Assembly: GCA_026168455.1 (NCBI GenBank)
Contig: CM047426.1
Location: 90,113,986-90,177,985, forward strand
DNA: 64,000 bases
Source of the DNA: Theocolax elegans
Taxonomy: Eukaryota; Arthropoda; Insecta; Hymenoptera; Cerocephalidae
Reading direction: 5' to 3'
Positions 46,301 to 57,254 of the stretch are shown in pieces. Within the stretch, counting starts at the first letter, position 1. Each line of letters begins with the position of its first letter. The position numbers and the translations under genes were made by a program. The notes beneath the pieces are model-generated. The model saw nothing but the letters and a program-made list of their open reading frames with translations. It ran no database searches and was not told the DNA's origin.

Positions 46301-47874
46301 ACAAACTACTTCGTTCCTGGGAAGGAGATTTTAAGTCAACTGTAAGTTTATCATTTGTTATTCAACTATAATAGTCAATAATGTAGAATTCATATAATTG
46401 TAGAAACGTCGACGAGAAATCATAAGCAACGTTGCAGATGTCATGAAATCCAAAATTTTACAGTTATCAACGCTTTCGCAAAATAGAAAAAATTATCTTT
46501 TTTCACAAATAGATGGTATTACAAAGAATTTACTTAACGATAAATGGAATGAAACTATCATTTCAAATTATTATGGCGATGTAGGTGCAAACATTAACAA
46601 ATAATGTACTATGTACAATATGAAATTAAATAATTTCTTTTTTACAGTTTGATATGACTGAAAGTTATTTTATAAACATTCTTAAATATCGTATGATGTT
46701 AAAGCATAAGGAATTACGTACGTTGAGGGTAGTTTCGGAGTAAGCACCATAATTCATTAATTATTTTAAATATCTAAAACTATAAAGTTTTGTGAATTTA
46801 TATAGTTTTATAATATAACATTTATTTTTAGTTCAACTGCAGGACTACCAGTTTTCAGTTTAGTTGATTCAGCGGATCTTCAAGGGCAATTTAGTAAACA
46901 AAATATTGTTTTTCATAATGATTAATTTATTTTAATAATTAACAACTTATTTACTTCGTTTTTAGTATTAAACATGTATTTGGAGGACATTAAGTATCAA
47001 AACAAGACCAATAAATTCTATAAGTTATGGTTAAAGACATTTTTCGAACTGCCAAAGTGAGATATAATAATAAAATTGATTAACAAACGAATTTAAACGC
47101 TATACATGCATTTGTTCGATTGATTTATATGCTTTTTTTGTTTTAGAGAAGTGCAGTACGGTGATTGTGGTGCTAAATTAGCGAGTTATTTATATTTACT
47201 ATTAAATGAACATATATTGGATCACGGTAGGAGATTACTAAAATTTATCAATCACTCATTTTATTTCATACACTATTTCATGTGATTTCTAGGTGGAATT
47301 TCATCTATGGTCAGTTATTTTAAAATACAACATCTTACTTATCCGCATGAAATACTATCGTGTTTCGATCCTAATTACAAAGAAAAAATTCGCGTTAGTA
47401 CTGAAACAAAATATGCATAACTCAATACATGTAAACATTTTTCTAAAAAACATTTGTTTAAATTTTTCTACAGGAAGACTTTTTCTCGGATATTTTTCAA
47501 AGTTTTTTCCAACATTGGTATTCGATAAATGAAATAGTACAAACTTTTGGAGTGACCGTAGCGTACAGAGCTATGGAAAAAGATAATTTTAATGATATTG
47601 TTGCTAACGAAGCACCGATCACTCAAGATCAACTTTTCTTTTTGACTTATACTAAGGTAAGTATTTTTTTTTGTAAAAATATTTTTAAAAAATGATTAAA
47701 AATACATTTTCTTTTTCCATATATTTACAGACTCAATGTATTGATTTAAGTGCACACGTCAATCGAATACTTTCGAATAGTAATGAATTTAAAGCAGCGT
47801 TTCAATGTTTCGATTTGAGCGATTTAAACAAAAAGAACAAATGTTACAAGACACTGTTTGATATTCAAATTTAA
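43343..47874 (+). CDS. Secreted M13 (neprilysin)-fold protein, catalytically dead, copy 2
   Basis: Nineteen coding exons: 43343-43362, 43793-43878, 44023-44193, 44275-44352, 44677-44873, 44943-45074, 45149-45265, 45336-45542, 45877-46018, 46091-46178, 46257-46341, 46404-46580, 46648-46739, 46832-46893, 46966-47056, 47147-47226, 47293-47393, 47474-47656 and 47731-47874, giving 750 residues. It starts with a hydrophobic leader (VGTIVFVCLHIVIS), then NKCTSTQC and GSPCENIYSYIC as in M13 proteins. Many exons match copy 1 exactly in length (78, 142, 85, 177, 92, 62, 80). The HExxH position reads YLYLL (about 596-600, after YGDCGAKLAS). The Glu-xxx-Asp block is NEIVQ before TFGVTVAYRAM. Near the end: ITQDQLFFLTYTK, as in the family. 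Every phase closes, so it is intact but non-enzymatic. Role unknown. Confidence 0.82.
43885..43960. repeat. AAT/ATT triplet patch in intron 2 of M13-like copy 2
   Basis: Imperfect AAT and ATT triplets that partly pair with each other. It makes a long spurious open frame that joins exons 2 and 3 in one reading; the splice phases show it is intron. Confidence 0.7.
44353..44676 (+). other. Intron 4 of M13-like copy 2
   Basis: 324-base AT-rich intron between canonical splice sites; no element or exon recognised. Confidence 0.6.
45543..45876 (+). other. Intron 8 of M13-like copy 2
   Basis: 334-base AT-rich intron between canonical splice sites; no element or exon recognised. Confidence 0.6.
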
Positions 47875-48044
47875 ATTTAAATATATCTCTGGACGATTGT
47901 AGAATTATTATTTATTTCACGTGGTCATTTTTACAATATCGATGTTTTTTATAATTTTTATTTGTAGTCAAAGAGTGTACTGATGTCGTTAATAAATGTA
48001 AAATATATACAAAAGTTGATACATTTGTAATAAAACCAGTATAA

Positions 48045-48050
48045 AATAAA
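48045..48050 (+). other. Polyadenylation signal, M13-like copy 2
   Basis: AATAAA about 170 bases after the stop codon, followed by a T/G-rich stretch; a plausible transcript end. Confidence 0.5.
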
Positions 48051-48917
48051 TCTTTATTTGCAGTAGCTTAAACGCACGTTAAAAATATATACATTTAATA
48101 CAATTTTTGTTAATATCCATGGTGTAGTACAAAAAAAATTCATTCACGTAACGTATTGAAAGAGACAAAAAAAATTTCATTCGCTCGACATGATGCAATT
48201 AATAACAAGCATCTCAGATCATTGCACCGTGTGAAAAAGTTTCAAATTCGCAAAAAATTGGCCTTTACACAGACGCGTCTAATATAAAAAAAAATGCATC
48301 GTGCAAATTAAAGCTTACGTTATATAGACATCCCTTATACGAAGTTTAATAATAAACGCTTGTAAATATAAAAGCCAATAATCGAATATCCCAATAAGGC
48401 AAAAAAATTACACATAAGAAAATAAATGGTAAAAGGGTAAAGGGAGTGTAGGTATTAGTATATACACACATATAGACGCCAGAGACGATCTCAAAATAAC
48501 GTTAAAAGCGAGCGACGCGCGCACGTGCCGCAAAAATAAAGAACGAACCAAAAGGATGGAAAGTAAAGGCTATATGCAGATATATATATTCGCATAATCG
48601 CGCGGGCGCGCTTGGTACACGATATATATACGCGCTCGGAAGTATATTATAGGAACGCGTCTCGCGACAAGTAAAGGCGGACTGAAAATAAAAAAACCGA
48701 AAAAAAGGAGAATTCGCGCGTGATGACCGGACACGAAGAAAGTAGACCGATCTTTTGCTCGGATGGCAAAACAGATGCCAAATGAGAGGGTCTCTCCCCG
48801 TTTTTGACGCTGAGAAACCAAGTCACCGAACTTTGACGTCATTGTATCTACGTGATTGACCGTGTTAATATTGTATGCGCAAGCTGAGAAGTGAGATAGT
48901 TTTTCAATTTTGGGCGG
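48051..48917. promoter_or_regulatory. Upstream region of Spred with CpG-rich block
   Basis: The first half is AT-rich. From about 48480 to 48850 the DNA is distinctly CpG-rich (GCGCGC, CGCGGGCGCG) and ends with a perfect TGACGTCA site (48834-48841). This looks like a promoter for the short exon-like sequence at 48918-48955. Confidence 0.4.
48834..48841. promoter_or_regulatory. CRE-like palindrome TGACGTCA upstream of Spred
   Basis: Perfect CREB/ATF consensus at the 3' edge of a CpG-rich block, about 80 bases before the candidate alternative first exon of Spred. Confidence 0.35.
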
Positions 48918-48955
48918 ATGCAGAAACCAAAACGAAAACGATGTTGCAAATGCAG
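48918..48955 (+). CDS. Candidate alternative first coding exon of Spred
   Basis: An ATG followed by 12 codons (MQKPKRKRCCKC) and a good donor (GCAG|GTACGT). The exon ends in phase 2, the same phase as the main first exon of Spred, so it can join exon 2 at 52287 in frame. It would replace MTEASED with a basic, cysteine-rich start. It may equally be non-coding 5' UTR. Inference from splice signal, phase and the promoter-like block upstream. Confidence 0.35.
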
Positions 48956-50437
48956 GTACGTTTTTAATTAATATTTCTTGATAACGTATTAAAATACAAC
49001 TTATTTTTATTTTTAATTACCATCTAGAGTTATTACAATTTTAAATACACATATTTATTTTAAAATGATATTTAAAAATTTTTAATATCATTTTTGATAA
49101 AAATAGATATTACTGCCAGTCTCCTTGACTGTATAGATTAATAAATATAATTAATAATTAATCATTATTAATTATCATATTAATTGATGCAATTATAATA
49201 TTAATTCACAATAATATTTGAAGGATAAATGAAAAAAAAACAATATTTCTAAAGTAAGTTGCGATTAACTCCAGAAAAAAACTGTAGAATAGCAAAGTAT
49301 AGATATTAGTTACATTTTAATGCTAAACTTATAATAACATTTAATAATAAACTAATAGTATTAGTTATTGTCGTAAATTAAACTACAAAGTCCTTTCAAA
49401 TATGTATTTTCAAAGTATCGTTAATAAACTTAATTGAATTTTTCATTTTAATTACTTAATTTATTATAATAGTTTTTTCGATATTTAATTTCGTAATAGA
49501 TTAACCAAATTATTAAAAAAATTTTACAATTGTTAATAAATTTTAATTTTAATTAAATATAGTAATTAGCTCGATTGTACTGTTGATTATAACTATCTAA
49601 CTATCTGCATTGGAAAAAAGTAATAAATTTAAAATACCGATATCAAATGGAAGTATTGATTTTTTATACGCTAAATAAAGTGTTAAAGTTAAATCATTGA
49701 AGTGAAATAGAAAGAAAAATTACTATAACGAATTATCCCATCTAATGAAAAAATACAGTAATTAAAAACCTAAATAACTTATATAGACCGTTTGCGTTTT
49801 ATATCCGAATTAAAACCAATTCGAAAAGTCTTAAAGAATCCCACGTACATGCTACGAATTTAAAAAAAAAAGCTTTAACCTAATTACCGTAATAATAAAA
49901 CGAGCGTCATCATCCCGTTCACAAACGAATCGCCTTGAACGACGACCTTATCCCTGGGTTAGGTTCCCTATATATCATGTGTGTGCGCGCAGGCCGCGGT
50001 GCGAGCGTGCGAGCGGTCGACGCTCGTCGATCACGCCTCGCTCGGCAAAGTGCGCGACCCACTCATCAATGAAAAATTTCCAAGAAAATCGCAAAAGACC
50101 GAACGCGTACGGGTCACGTAACTTCCCCCACTTTACATGCCTTTTAAGCACGGTAATGTGACGGTCATCATCTTAAGCGCACGCACCCACATGTATATAT
50201 ATATATATATATACACACATTAATTTAGCTGTAGCGGGGGGGCCACACGGCCACACCATACGAGAGAGAAAGAGAGAGGGCTGGGGCCTGGGGCGCTTCC
50301 TGTATAGTTGGCGCTAGCCTAAAAAAAAGTCTCTCTCTCTCTCTCGGAGCTGTACACATACACGCGCGCGCGACAGAGAACGAGAGAGAGAGTGAGTGAG
50401 TGAGAAGAGTGTGTATGTGCGCGGAGACCCCTGTCGC

Positions 50438-50469
<32 letters not shown>

Positions 50470-50522
50470 ACGAGGAAGTTTGACCATAGTTTAAGAAGTG
50501 CGGACGGTATCGCCGCGACCGA
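48956..50522. promoter_or_regulatory. Intergenic/5' region before the main Spred start
   Basis: 49.0-49.9 kb is AT-rich with nothing recognised. From about 49910 to 50522 the DNA is CpG- and GC-rich, with TA, CT/GA and CGT/CGC microsatellites (50196-50215, 50331-50345 and 50436-50475). This is the probable main promoter and 5' UTR of Spred. Confidence 0.5.
50436..50475. repeat. CGT/CGC-triplet microsatellite in Spred 5' UTR/promoter
   Basis: Repeats of GTC/GCC triplets in the GC-rich leader. They create an Asp-rich frame on the opposite strand that is not a gene. Confidence 0.75.
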
Positions 50523-50579
50523 ATGTCGTTTCAATGCAACGAAAATGGTGAACTGTGCGAGAAGGTGGGCATCGAGTAA
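50523..50579 (+). promoter_or_regulatory. Upstream ORF in the Spred 5' leader
   Basis: ATG at 50523 followed by 17 more codons and TAA (50577-50579), ending 19 bases before the Spred ATG at 50599 and out of frame with it. If transcribed it could lower translation of Spred. Sequence-based inference only. Confidence 0.35.
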
Positions 50580-50598
50580 AAGCCGAGACAGCTCGAAT

Positions 50599-53500
50599 CA
50601 TGACAGAGGCGTCGGAGGAGTGAGTATTCATTAAGACGAGATTTAAGCACGTTGCGTACAAGGTTTAGGACTTATGCTACGAATTTATTCAAAACTACTT
50701 GCATTTACTTTCTAGGAAGTCATTCTCTATTGGTTTTTTTATACTTTTTTCCTGGAAGTCATGGCTGTCAGGATGCTTCCCTTCTGGAGCTCTATTTTAT
50801 CTTTCTATACAGACTTTCTTCAATTTAGTTAATCGAACAAACTTTGAAATACCATATATAGAATGGGCATTAGGTAGTGAGAACTTTACTCGTTCTTTTC
50901 AAAGGCTTCTATTTATTGTCGAATACAGTTTTTTATTTTTCTTCTAATGGACTTTGTTGGTATAAATCATTGCTTTGATTTTCTATCGTTCGTATTTACT
51001 TTCCAATAATTTTCAAGTCCATATACATCATGGCTTTTATTAAATTTTCCATTAGATTGGCTAAGCTTTTTTTATGCTGATGCATATAAACATTTTAAAA
51101 CACCCAGTATTAAATCATCAATTTAATTCTTACATTTAGTAGCTGTATATATATTATATTTAACAATTTGTATTTTTATAAATTAATATTATACTCAATT
51201 TGGATTGTCAAATACATGGATAATGTTGCTAACATTAGTAAAATTGAACCAATTAATATTAATTAAATGTACAAATGTGTACAATTAATTACAATTAATT
51301 ACAACAATTCCATAATTATTACTAAATGCAACTATTTCTATAAAATACCATCCTCTCTATTCACTTTGACCCTTGAACTTTTCTGGTTAAACTGATGTTT
51401 ACTATTAATCAATACTGCTGAATGAATGCCCTGTTCATTGAGGGAAATGTGTTCCAGTTATCATTAAGATTCTGATTAAACCATAATTTCAAATTAAATT
51501 GACTACAATTATGGTATTTTAATGTTTAATTAATTATTTATAACAAACTTTTAACTTATTTTAAGTCTATGAATATAATTGAATTAAAGTTAGTGAGAAC
51601 CTATATATATATGTATATGCATACATATATATATATATATTCATATGTACATGCATGTATATATAATTACTCATTTTTAAATTATTAAATTTTGATAACA
51701 GTTGCATGAATGGATTTACATGGTTGTGCAAGACAAAATTGTATGATTGTGAAGATTATAATTGAATGACAAGCTAGAGTAAAAATGCTTATCATATGTA
51801 ATCTTTATCGCGTTTCATTATTTTTATCACTAAGCAAATACCTAATTGTAATAAATCCTATGAAATAAATGTGTATTCATTGAAAAAGTGAAATACTTGA
51901 ATTAATTTAAAATATCTTTAAGAATCAATCGTTGTTACATTGCCAATTATATATATATATGTATATACTATTCAGAAAGATTAAATCTTAGATAAGTTCT
52001 TGCATATCTTACAACAGATTTACATTTACGTCAGATCCACACTTATATTTACATTGAATTACTATCTTAGTTTTTCTACAAAATATTTTTTGTTTTACTT
52101 TTCAATTACCACTAATTAACATTTATATTATTTATAAGGTACAAAAACTGTTAATAAGTATATTCACTAAATAATTAATTTATAAGTATTTAAATGGTTT
52201 ATAGTATTCATCCAATTCTATTTGTTTTATAGTGATATATCATGAATCAGTAAACAAATTAATAATGACAAATATTGTTCTGTTAGTGGTAACTACTTGG
52301 TGAGGGTACGGGCGCAGGTGATGACACGAGATGACAGTTCTGGAGGATGGGTTCCATTAAGCGGTGGTGGTCTGGCGAATGTCTCTGTGAGAAGAAGACC
52401 TGTTGCTTCCACAGGGACACATCAGATTGGCACAACAAATGGAAATAGTATACCTACGGCAGCTGCAGTCACCCCTGCACCCTTAACCACCAACTCTGCG
52501 CACTCTGTATCCACAACCGTAAATAGTCAAGGTCATGGATCGTCTAGCACTTCTCCACCAGGTGCACCAAAACGAAGACACGAATATCTCATATATGGGA
52601 AAAGAATTACAGATCAATCTGTAAGTTCTTATGAAATAAATACCTTGTTTACAATATGCAATATATAATTGTAGAAATACATAAATATTTATTGTGCTAA
52701 CTAAAAGAGATTGCAGTATTCAGTCTTTTCAATAATTGTAAACATACTATGCATTTTTTTAATTCATTTAATATTGTTTATAGGTGGTTCTCAGTTGTAC
52801 TATAAAAAAGGATTTTGAATATAACAAAGTAATGCCCACATTTCATCATTGGCGTACAGGAGAGAAGAAATTTGGACTGACTTTTCAAACAGCTGCCGAT
52901 GCGCGTGCTTTTGACAAAGGTGTTCGGACTGCAGTCGAAGAATTATTAGAAGGTTTGAAGTTTTTTCATACATTTCTTGTGAATCTGGTATTGTAAATGT
53001 TTTGTTATATGCCAGTATACTTGTTGTATAAACTATTAGAGGCTTGCAGTTACATACATATTGACAGTATAATGAAGTTTCTATATCATAATGCTAATGA
53101 TAGAAATAATCTATGTTAAATATTCCAATAATTGTAAATTATAGTTACACAGATCTATGTATAGTTACAAGTATAATTATGATTTAGAAAATTTTAGATA
53201 GATAAACAATATTATTGAAATTATTTTACATAATAGTACCACTCAATAGCAATTAAAACATATTTATAGTCATAAATATCAAATCAATTTTCTAAGATTA
53301 AAATCAAGAAATTCTTTACTAATTTTTTTACTTATTATTATAATTTTGTCTGCTGGATTAATTTAAACCACGTGTGTCAATAACAATTAATTTTGTAAAA
53401 CGTTACTTATTCTTAAAATAAACTTACAAACTTTACATTTTCCACTGCCACAATTAATCTTGGATATTTTATTTGGTAAGCTTAAAAATAAATATATATA

Positions 53501-54828
53501 TATATGTATATGTGTGTACATAAAGCAAAATTGTTTACATTATCACTAATGTGCATTCTAACTAAACTAAAATTGTATTTTTCAATAGGGCTTGCTGAAA
53601 TATCCTCGCTGTCCGATGAATATGGACAAATAGATGGAGGTGACGATGATGTTTTTATGGTAAAGAATACCTATTATTTGATCAATAGATAAAATATAGT
53701 GATAACCAATAATTAAATTTACTTTATTTTAATTTCAGACGTTGAACTTGCCAGTAGAGCCACCAGAGCCGCGACAGTCATCGGATGTGCAAACCCGCGG
53801 TTTACTCCGAGTGTCGAATTATCGTTCTCAGTGTTCAGATCTTCCAGATCCCCACAGTCGACCCATCCACTACATTAGTGATACGTCTCTTACTAAGGTG
53901 CCCCCGCACCATCCTCATCATTGTTCGCACCTTCATCCTCTAGAGTCCGGTGCAACGGATCTTGCTTCTGACAATTACCCATACGTGCAGCTGACGACGC
54001 TTAACAACGAGTACCTGTATCCGGTGATAGATGAGCAACAGCAGCACCAACACCACAAGGCTGATCAGTTTGACCGTAGTAACTCGGGAGGTTCACTTAA
54101 GAAGCCTGATATACTCGTATCACAGGTATTTATACATGTGTACAATCATTTCGTCCATTTTAAAACTTTTCGTACATTGTTTTGTACTACCGTAATTATT
54201 TTTTCGAATTTATTTGAATATTTGTGAATAAATTATTGGAGATGTGCAATCTATCTTAATAATTTTAAGTCAGTAGTAAAATAGTATATTCGTTATTTTA
54301 GCCGACAAAAACAACCGGAGTCTTAACAGGGAAAGGAGTACGTGGTAACCTGAGGCTGCGCTGTAAGCATTGCCAAGAATTATATACAGAGCAACACAAT
54401 CCAAGAGGCGCATGCGAATACGCTCCCGATCCAGTAAGACGCGGCATCGCCACTGTCTCCTGTCTGTCTTGTGCTCAATGCATGCTATATCATTGCATGA
54501 GCGATGCTGAGGGTGATTTCGCACAAAATCCCTGCAGGTAAGACATGACATATATTGATAGTAGAAATAGTTAAAATATTTATACAATTTTTTTGTTATA
54601 ATTTATAGTACATAAAATTAGTTTAATGATCATTGTACAAATTCTGTAATTCATTGTTATTTAAATTGTAGTTGCAGTACAGAAGAAGGCTGCGGCCGTC
54701 GTTGGCTCGGTTTGGCCCTACTGTCGCTTATCGTTCCATGCCTATGGATCTACCCTCCGCTCAGGGCAGTCCACTGGTGTGGCATGTCCTGCGGCGTATG
54801 CGGTGGCCGACATCATCCGGCCGAATAA
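50599..54828 (+). CDS. Spred: Spred: Sprouty-related EVH1 inhibitor of Ras-MAPK signalling
   Basis: Seven coding exons: 50599-50618, 52287-52620, 52784-52952, 53589-53659, 53739-54125, 54302-54537 and 54672-54828, giving 457 residues. The EVH1 domain starts at once ([20 protein letters not shown]) and resumes after a Ser/Thr/Pro/Ala-rich insert (about residues 44-101) with [21 protein letters not shown] and [17 protein letters not shown] His-rich linker follows (VPPHHPHHC). The C-terminal Sprouty domain is Cys-rich ([44 protein letters not shown]). By family knowledge, EVH1 recruits neurofibromin and the Sprouty domain targets the plasma membrane to block Ras-to-Raf signalling. A second in-frame ATG lies 54 bases upstream (50545); 50599 is preferred because family members start only a few residues before EVH1. 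Confidence 0.93.
50619..52286 (+). other. Spred intron 1
   Basis: 1.67-kb AT-rich intron (donor GGA|GTGAGT; acceptor TGTTAG). TA/TATG microsatellites lie near 51600-51665 and 51950. No other gene recognised. Confidence 0.8.
52953..53588 (+). other. Spred intron 3
   Basis: 636-base AT-rich intron with a TA/TG run near 53491-53515; no element or exon recognised. Confidence 0.75.
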
Positions 54829-55129
54829 CTGGAGGGGCCCTTTGATATCTCTGCATCGTTCTCTGCGGGTGTACAAGCGAACGCGCCATCTGGACGTCGA
54901 TTATCAAGATCCGGGTCGGGTCAAACCGCCGTGGCCAACGTCTATGAGTGCCACGACCTCAGCATGGGACGATGCCAGAGATACCAAAGGGGTAGGCAGC
55001 TACCGGTCCATGCCCTCATCCACCAGCGTCATTTCTGAAAATTCAACGCACCCACACTAAACTCATACACGCATTCACATAGATAGCTCGATTGGGTTCT
55101 TTAGTTGTCTCGTTATAAAATTAAATAAA
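54829..55129 (+). other. Spred 3' UTR with coding-like start
   Basis: The first ~230 bases after the Spred stop are GC-rich and open both in the Spred frame (69 codons after TAA, to a TGA) and in the +1 frame (to about 55060), unlike ordinary AT-rich UTR here. A canonical AATAAA at 55124-55129 is the likely poly-A signal. Confidence 0.5.
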
Positions 55130-56301
55130 CAAAAAAAGGCTTCGTCGGAGTGGAAATTGTTATAATGTTCCTCTGTGATTTTGACTAATGCAGAGTGATT
55201 AAAATAACTGTTAGAGTGATTGTTTTAGATGAGATGTTGACAGTGGCAGTGTTGTAACTTTTTATCAAGAAATTAGGTAACTTCGTTGAGATGTGTAATT
55301 TATAAATGAAACTCTAGAATCCAATTGCTGCATGTGCACTATCGTTCATCAAGTTTTTGGATACTTTTTGATTATATAGTAGAAAACCTGGAGAAGGTGA
55401 AATTTTTAGTTATTGTTAATTATCGTTTTTATTGCAATCATTCGTTATTATATAATGTTTCTTGACAAACGACTACGCGGATTTCCATTTACATCGGTAG
55501 AAATGTTTTTAATCAGTTTACTAAATATATTTTTATAATCGTCGTTACTTTTACTTGATTTGAATATAAGAGAGTCAATTCGATGCAATTGACAAAATTT
55601 TATACAATGAAAATTCTTAATATTTAAATAACGAATATTTGATAACAAGCTCACAAAAATAATAAGTTTACTTGAAAGTCTGTATAAAAACATCAAACTT
55701 TTAAATCCTTAAGTGTCCAAACACATTTTGGCGGTAGCGTATACAAAAATTATATACATTATTAAAACACAATATAGGACAGAATCAGCGAAACGGACAG
55801 TCCGAGACGCATTTATGCCAGAAATACAGTGTATATTCTGTGTTTTGTATATTTTGTTATACGCCTATTATAAAGGAATGGTGTACACCTCAATTTTTTG
55901 ATCACTTATTTTTAAATCAATTTATACTGTCTATGATATATTTTTAACAAACAATTTTAAATAACGTTCAATAATTTATTAAGAAGCTCAATATTTTTTA
56001 AACAACTAACGTTAGTTTAATACGTTACTACATTATTCACCCTCTATAGGTCAGAAATGCTATAGAGAACAATTTCAAAAGAAGAAAATTCTATAATATT
56101 TTCATACATATATGGTTTTAATATAGCTAAATGAAACGATGAATTTCCCACATGATAATTGAATATGATAAAATCTAACAAATAGGTAAATTGTTATTTT
56201 CTAGAGATTCATCTTTTACATAATCACGAGTTTATATAAAATTTATTTTGTTATAGCATTAATATAAAAAGACTCCATTCCTTTAAATAGGCAAGCCGAA
56301 T
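55130..56301. other. AT-rich intergenic sequence
   Basis: No gene, element or array recognised on either strand; the open frames are short and AT-driven. Confidence 0.5.
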
Positions 56302-57254
56302 TTAAAGAGTTTGATGGATCGTTTGATCTTTGCATTCGAATTTGTTATTGTAAATAATAGTTACAGTTAGCAATGTTTGAATTGAGCATCGATTATCAAT
56401 CTCTGCGTCGAGACAGGGAAAAAGAAAAGAAATATATATATACACACATATATATATATATCTCCTAGCTCTCTTTATTTGACTGCGGTAATTCTCGGCC
56501 GAAGTCACCGAACTCGCGTCGGAGTCGTTTGAATCCGAGGTTAACTGGTTTTCTCCGTCCTCTTTCTTCTCCTGGTCTTCGTCCTCGCTTTCCAAAATAA
56601 CTTTTTTCTGCCTCGGTCTCTTGTGTATCAACTTGACTTTCAGGGATATGCTTGGTTTTATTATATGGGATTTCACTGATTGTTTGGATCATTTTGCATC
56701 TACACTAGCTATTTGTGAAGGTACAATCGTGGATAACATGAAAATGTTGTCCAAGTCTTGAGATGATAATAATTCTTGATTTACCTTCTCCATAATTTTG
56801 GCTAATTTGTTTAAAAAGTCCTGTGTGAAAATGTTTTGGAACTTCCCATATATCATGAAGAATTCTTGATCACAAACCCAATCGAAGAATAGAATTGCTC
56901 CACAAGGTCCTAAATGCTTTTGATCTAATTTTCATTTTATGAAATCTTAGAGTATTATATTGTAAGCCTAGATCTGCTTCATCCATGTTATTTTTGCTAT
57001 TTTCGTTATAATTTCTATTATGCGAGGATGATGACTTATCGTTATTTCGTATTTTCATACGGATTCGAGGAATTCGCAAATTTTCATCTCTTCTAACATT
57101 TTTATTTTTTCTTTTTGTCATTTGTTGAAATTTTACTATTTCGTTCTTCTGAACTGCTCTCACCTCTACGTGTCTCGAACAGCGTGGTGAACTATTTACT
57201 AAATTTTTCTTAGCTCCTGCACCAGCATTTATAGGTAGCTGAATTCTAAAAACA
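56302..57254 (-). pseudogene. Coding-like minus-strand region broken by frame changes
   Basis: Read 5' to 3' on the minus strand: an acceptor-like TTGTTTTTAG at about 57246, then an open block (QLPINAGAGAKKNLVNSSP), a Lys/Arg/Asn-rich block (56938-57163), a block in another frame with good protein character (CGAILFFDWVCDQEFFMIYG, about 56790-56920), and an acidic/Ser-rich block in a further frame (KVILESEDEDQEKKEDG, ~56600). The frame changes without clear introns between most blocks suggest a decayed gene or processed copy. Two good donor sites (GAG|GTGAGA near 57165; AAG|GTAAAT near 56786) leave open a real multi-exon gene. Family not recognised; a vague likeness to the SMG5/EST1 group is too weak to use. 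Confidence 0.4.

Noticed and set aside
48570..48842. 90-residue minus-strand frame in the Spred upstream region
   Set aside because: Driven by the CpG-rich promoter block; no splice signals, domain or upstream promoter on that strand.
50319..50534. Asp-rich minus-strand frame
   Set aside because: Antisense of triplet and CT microsatellites in the Spred leader.
54779..55060. 93-codon plus-strand frame overlapping the Spred end
   Set aside because: Out of frame with the Sprouty domain, whose own frame ends correctly at CGGRHHPAE; kept only as part of the post-stop observation.
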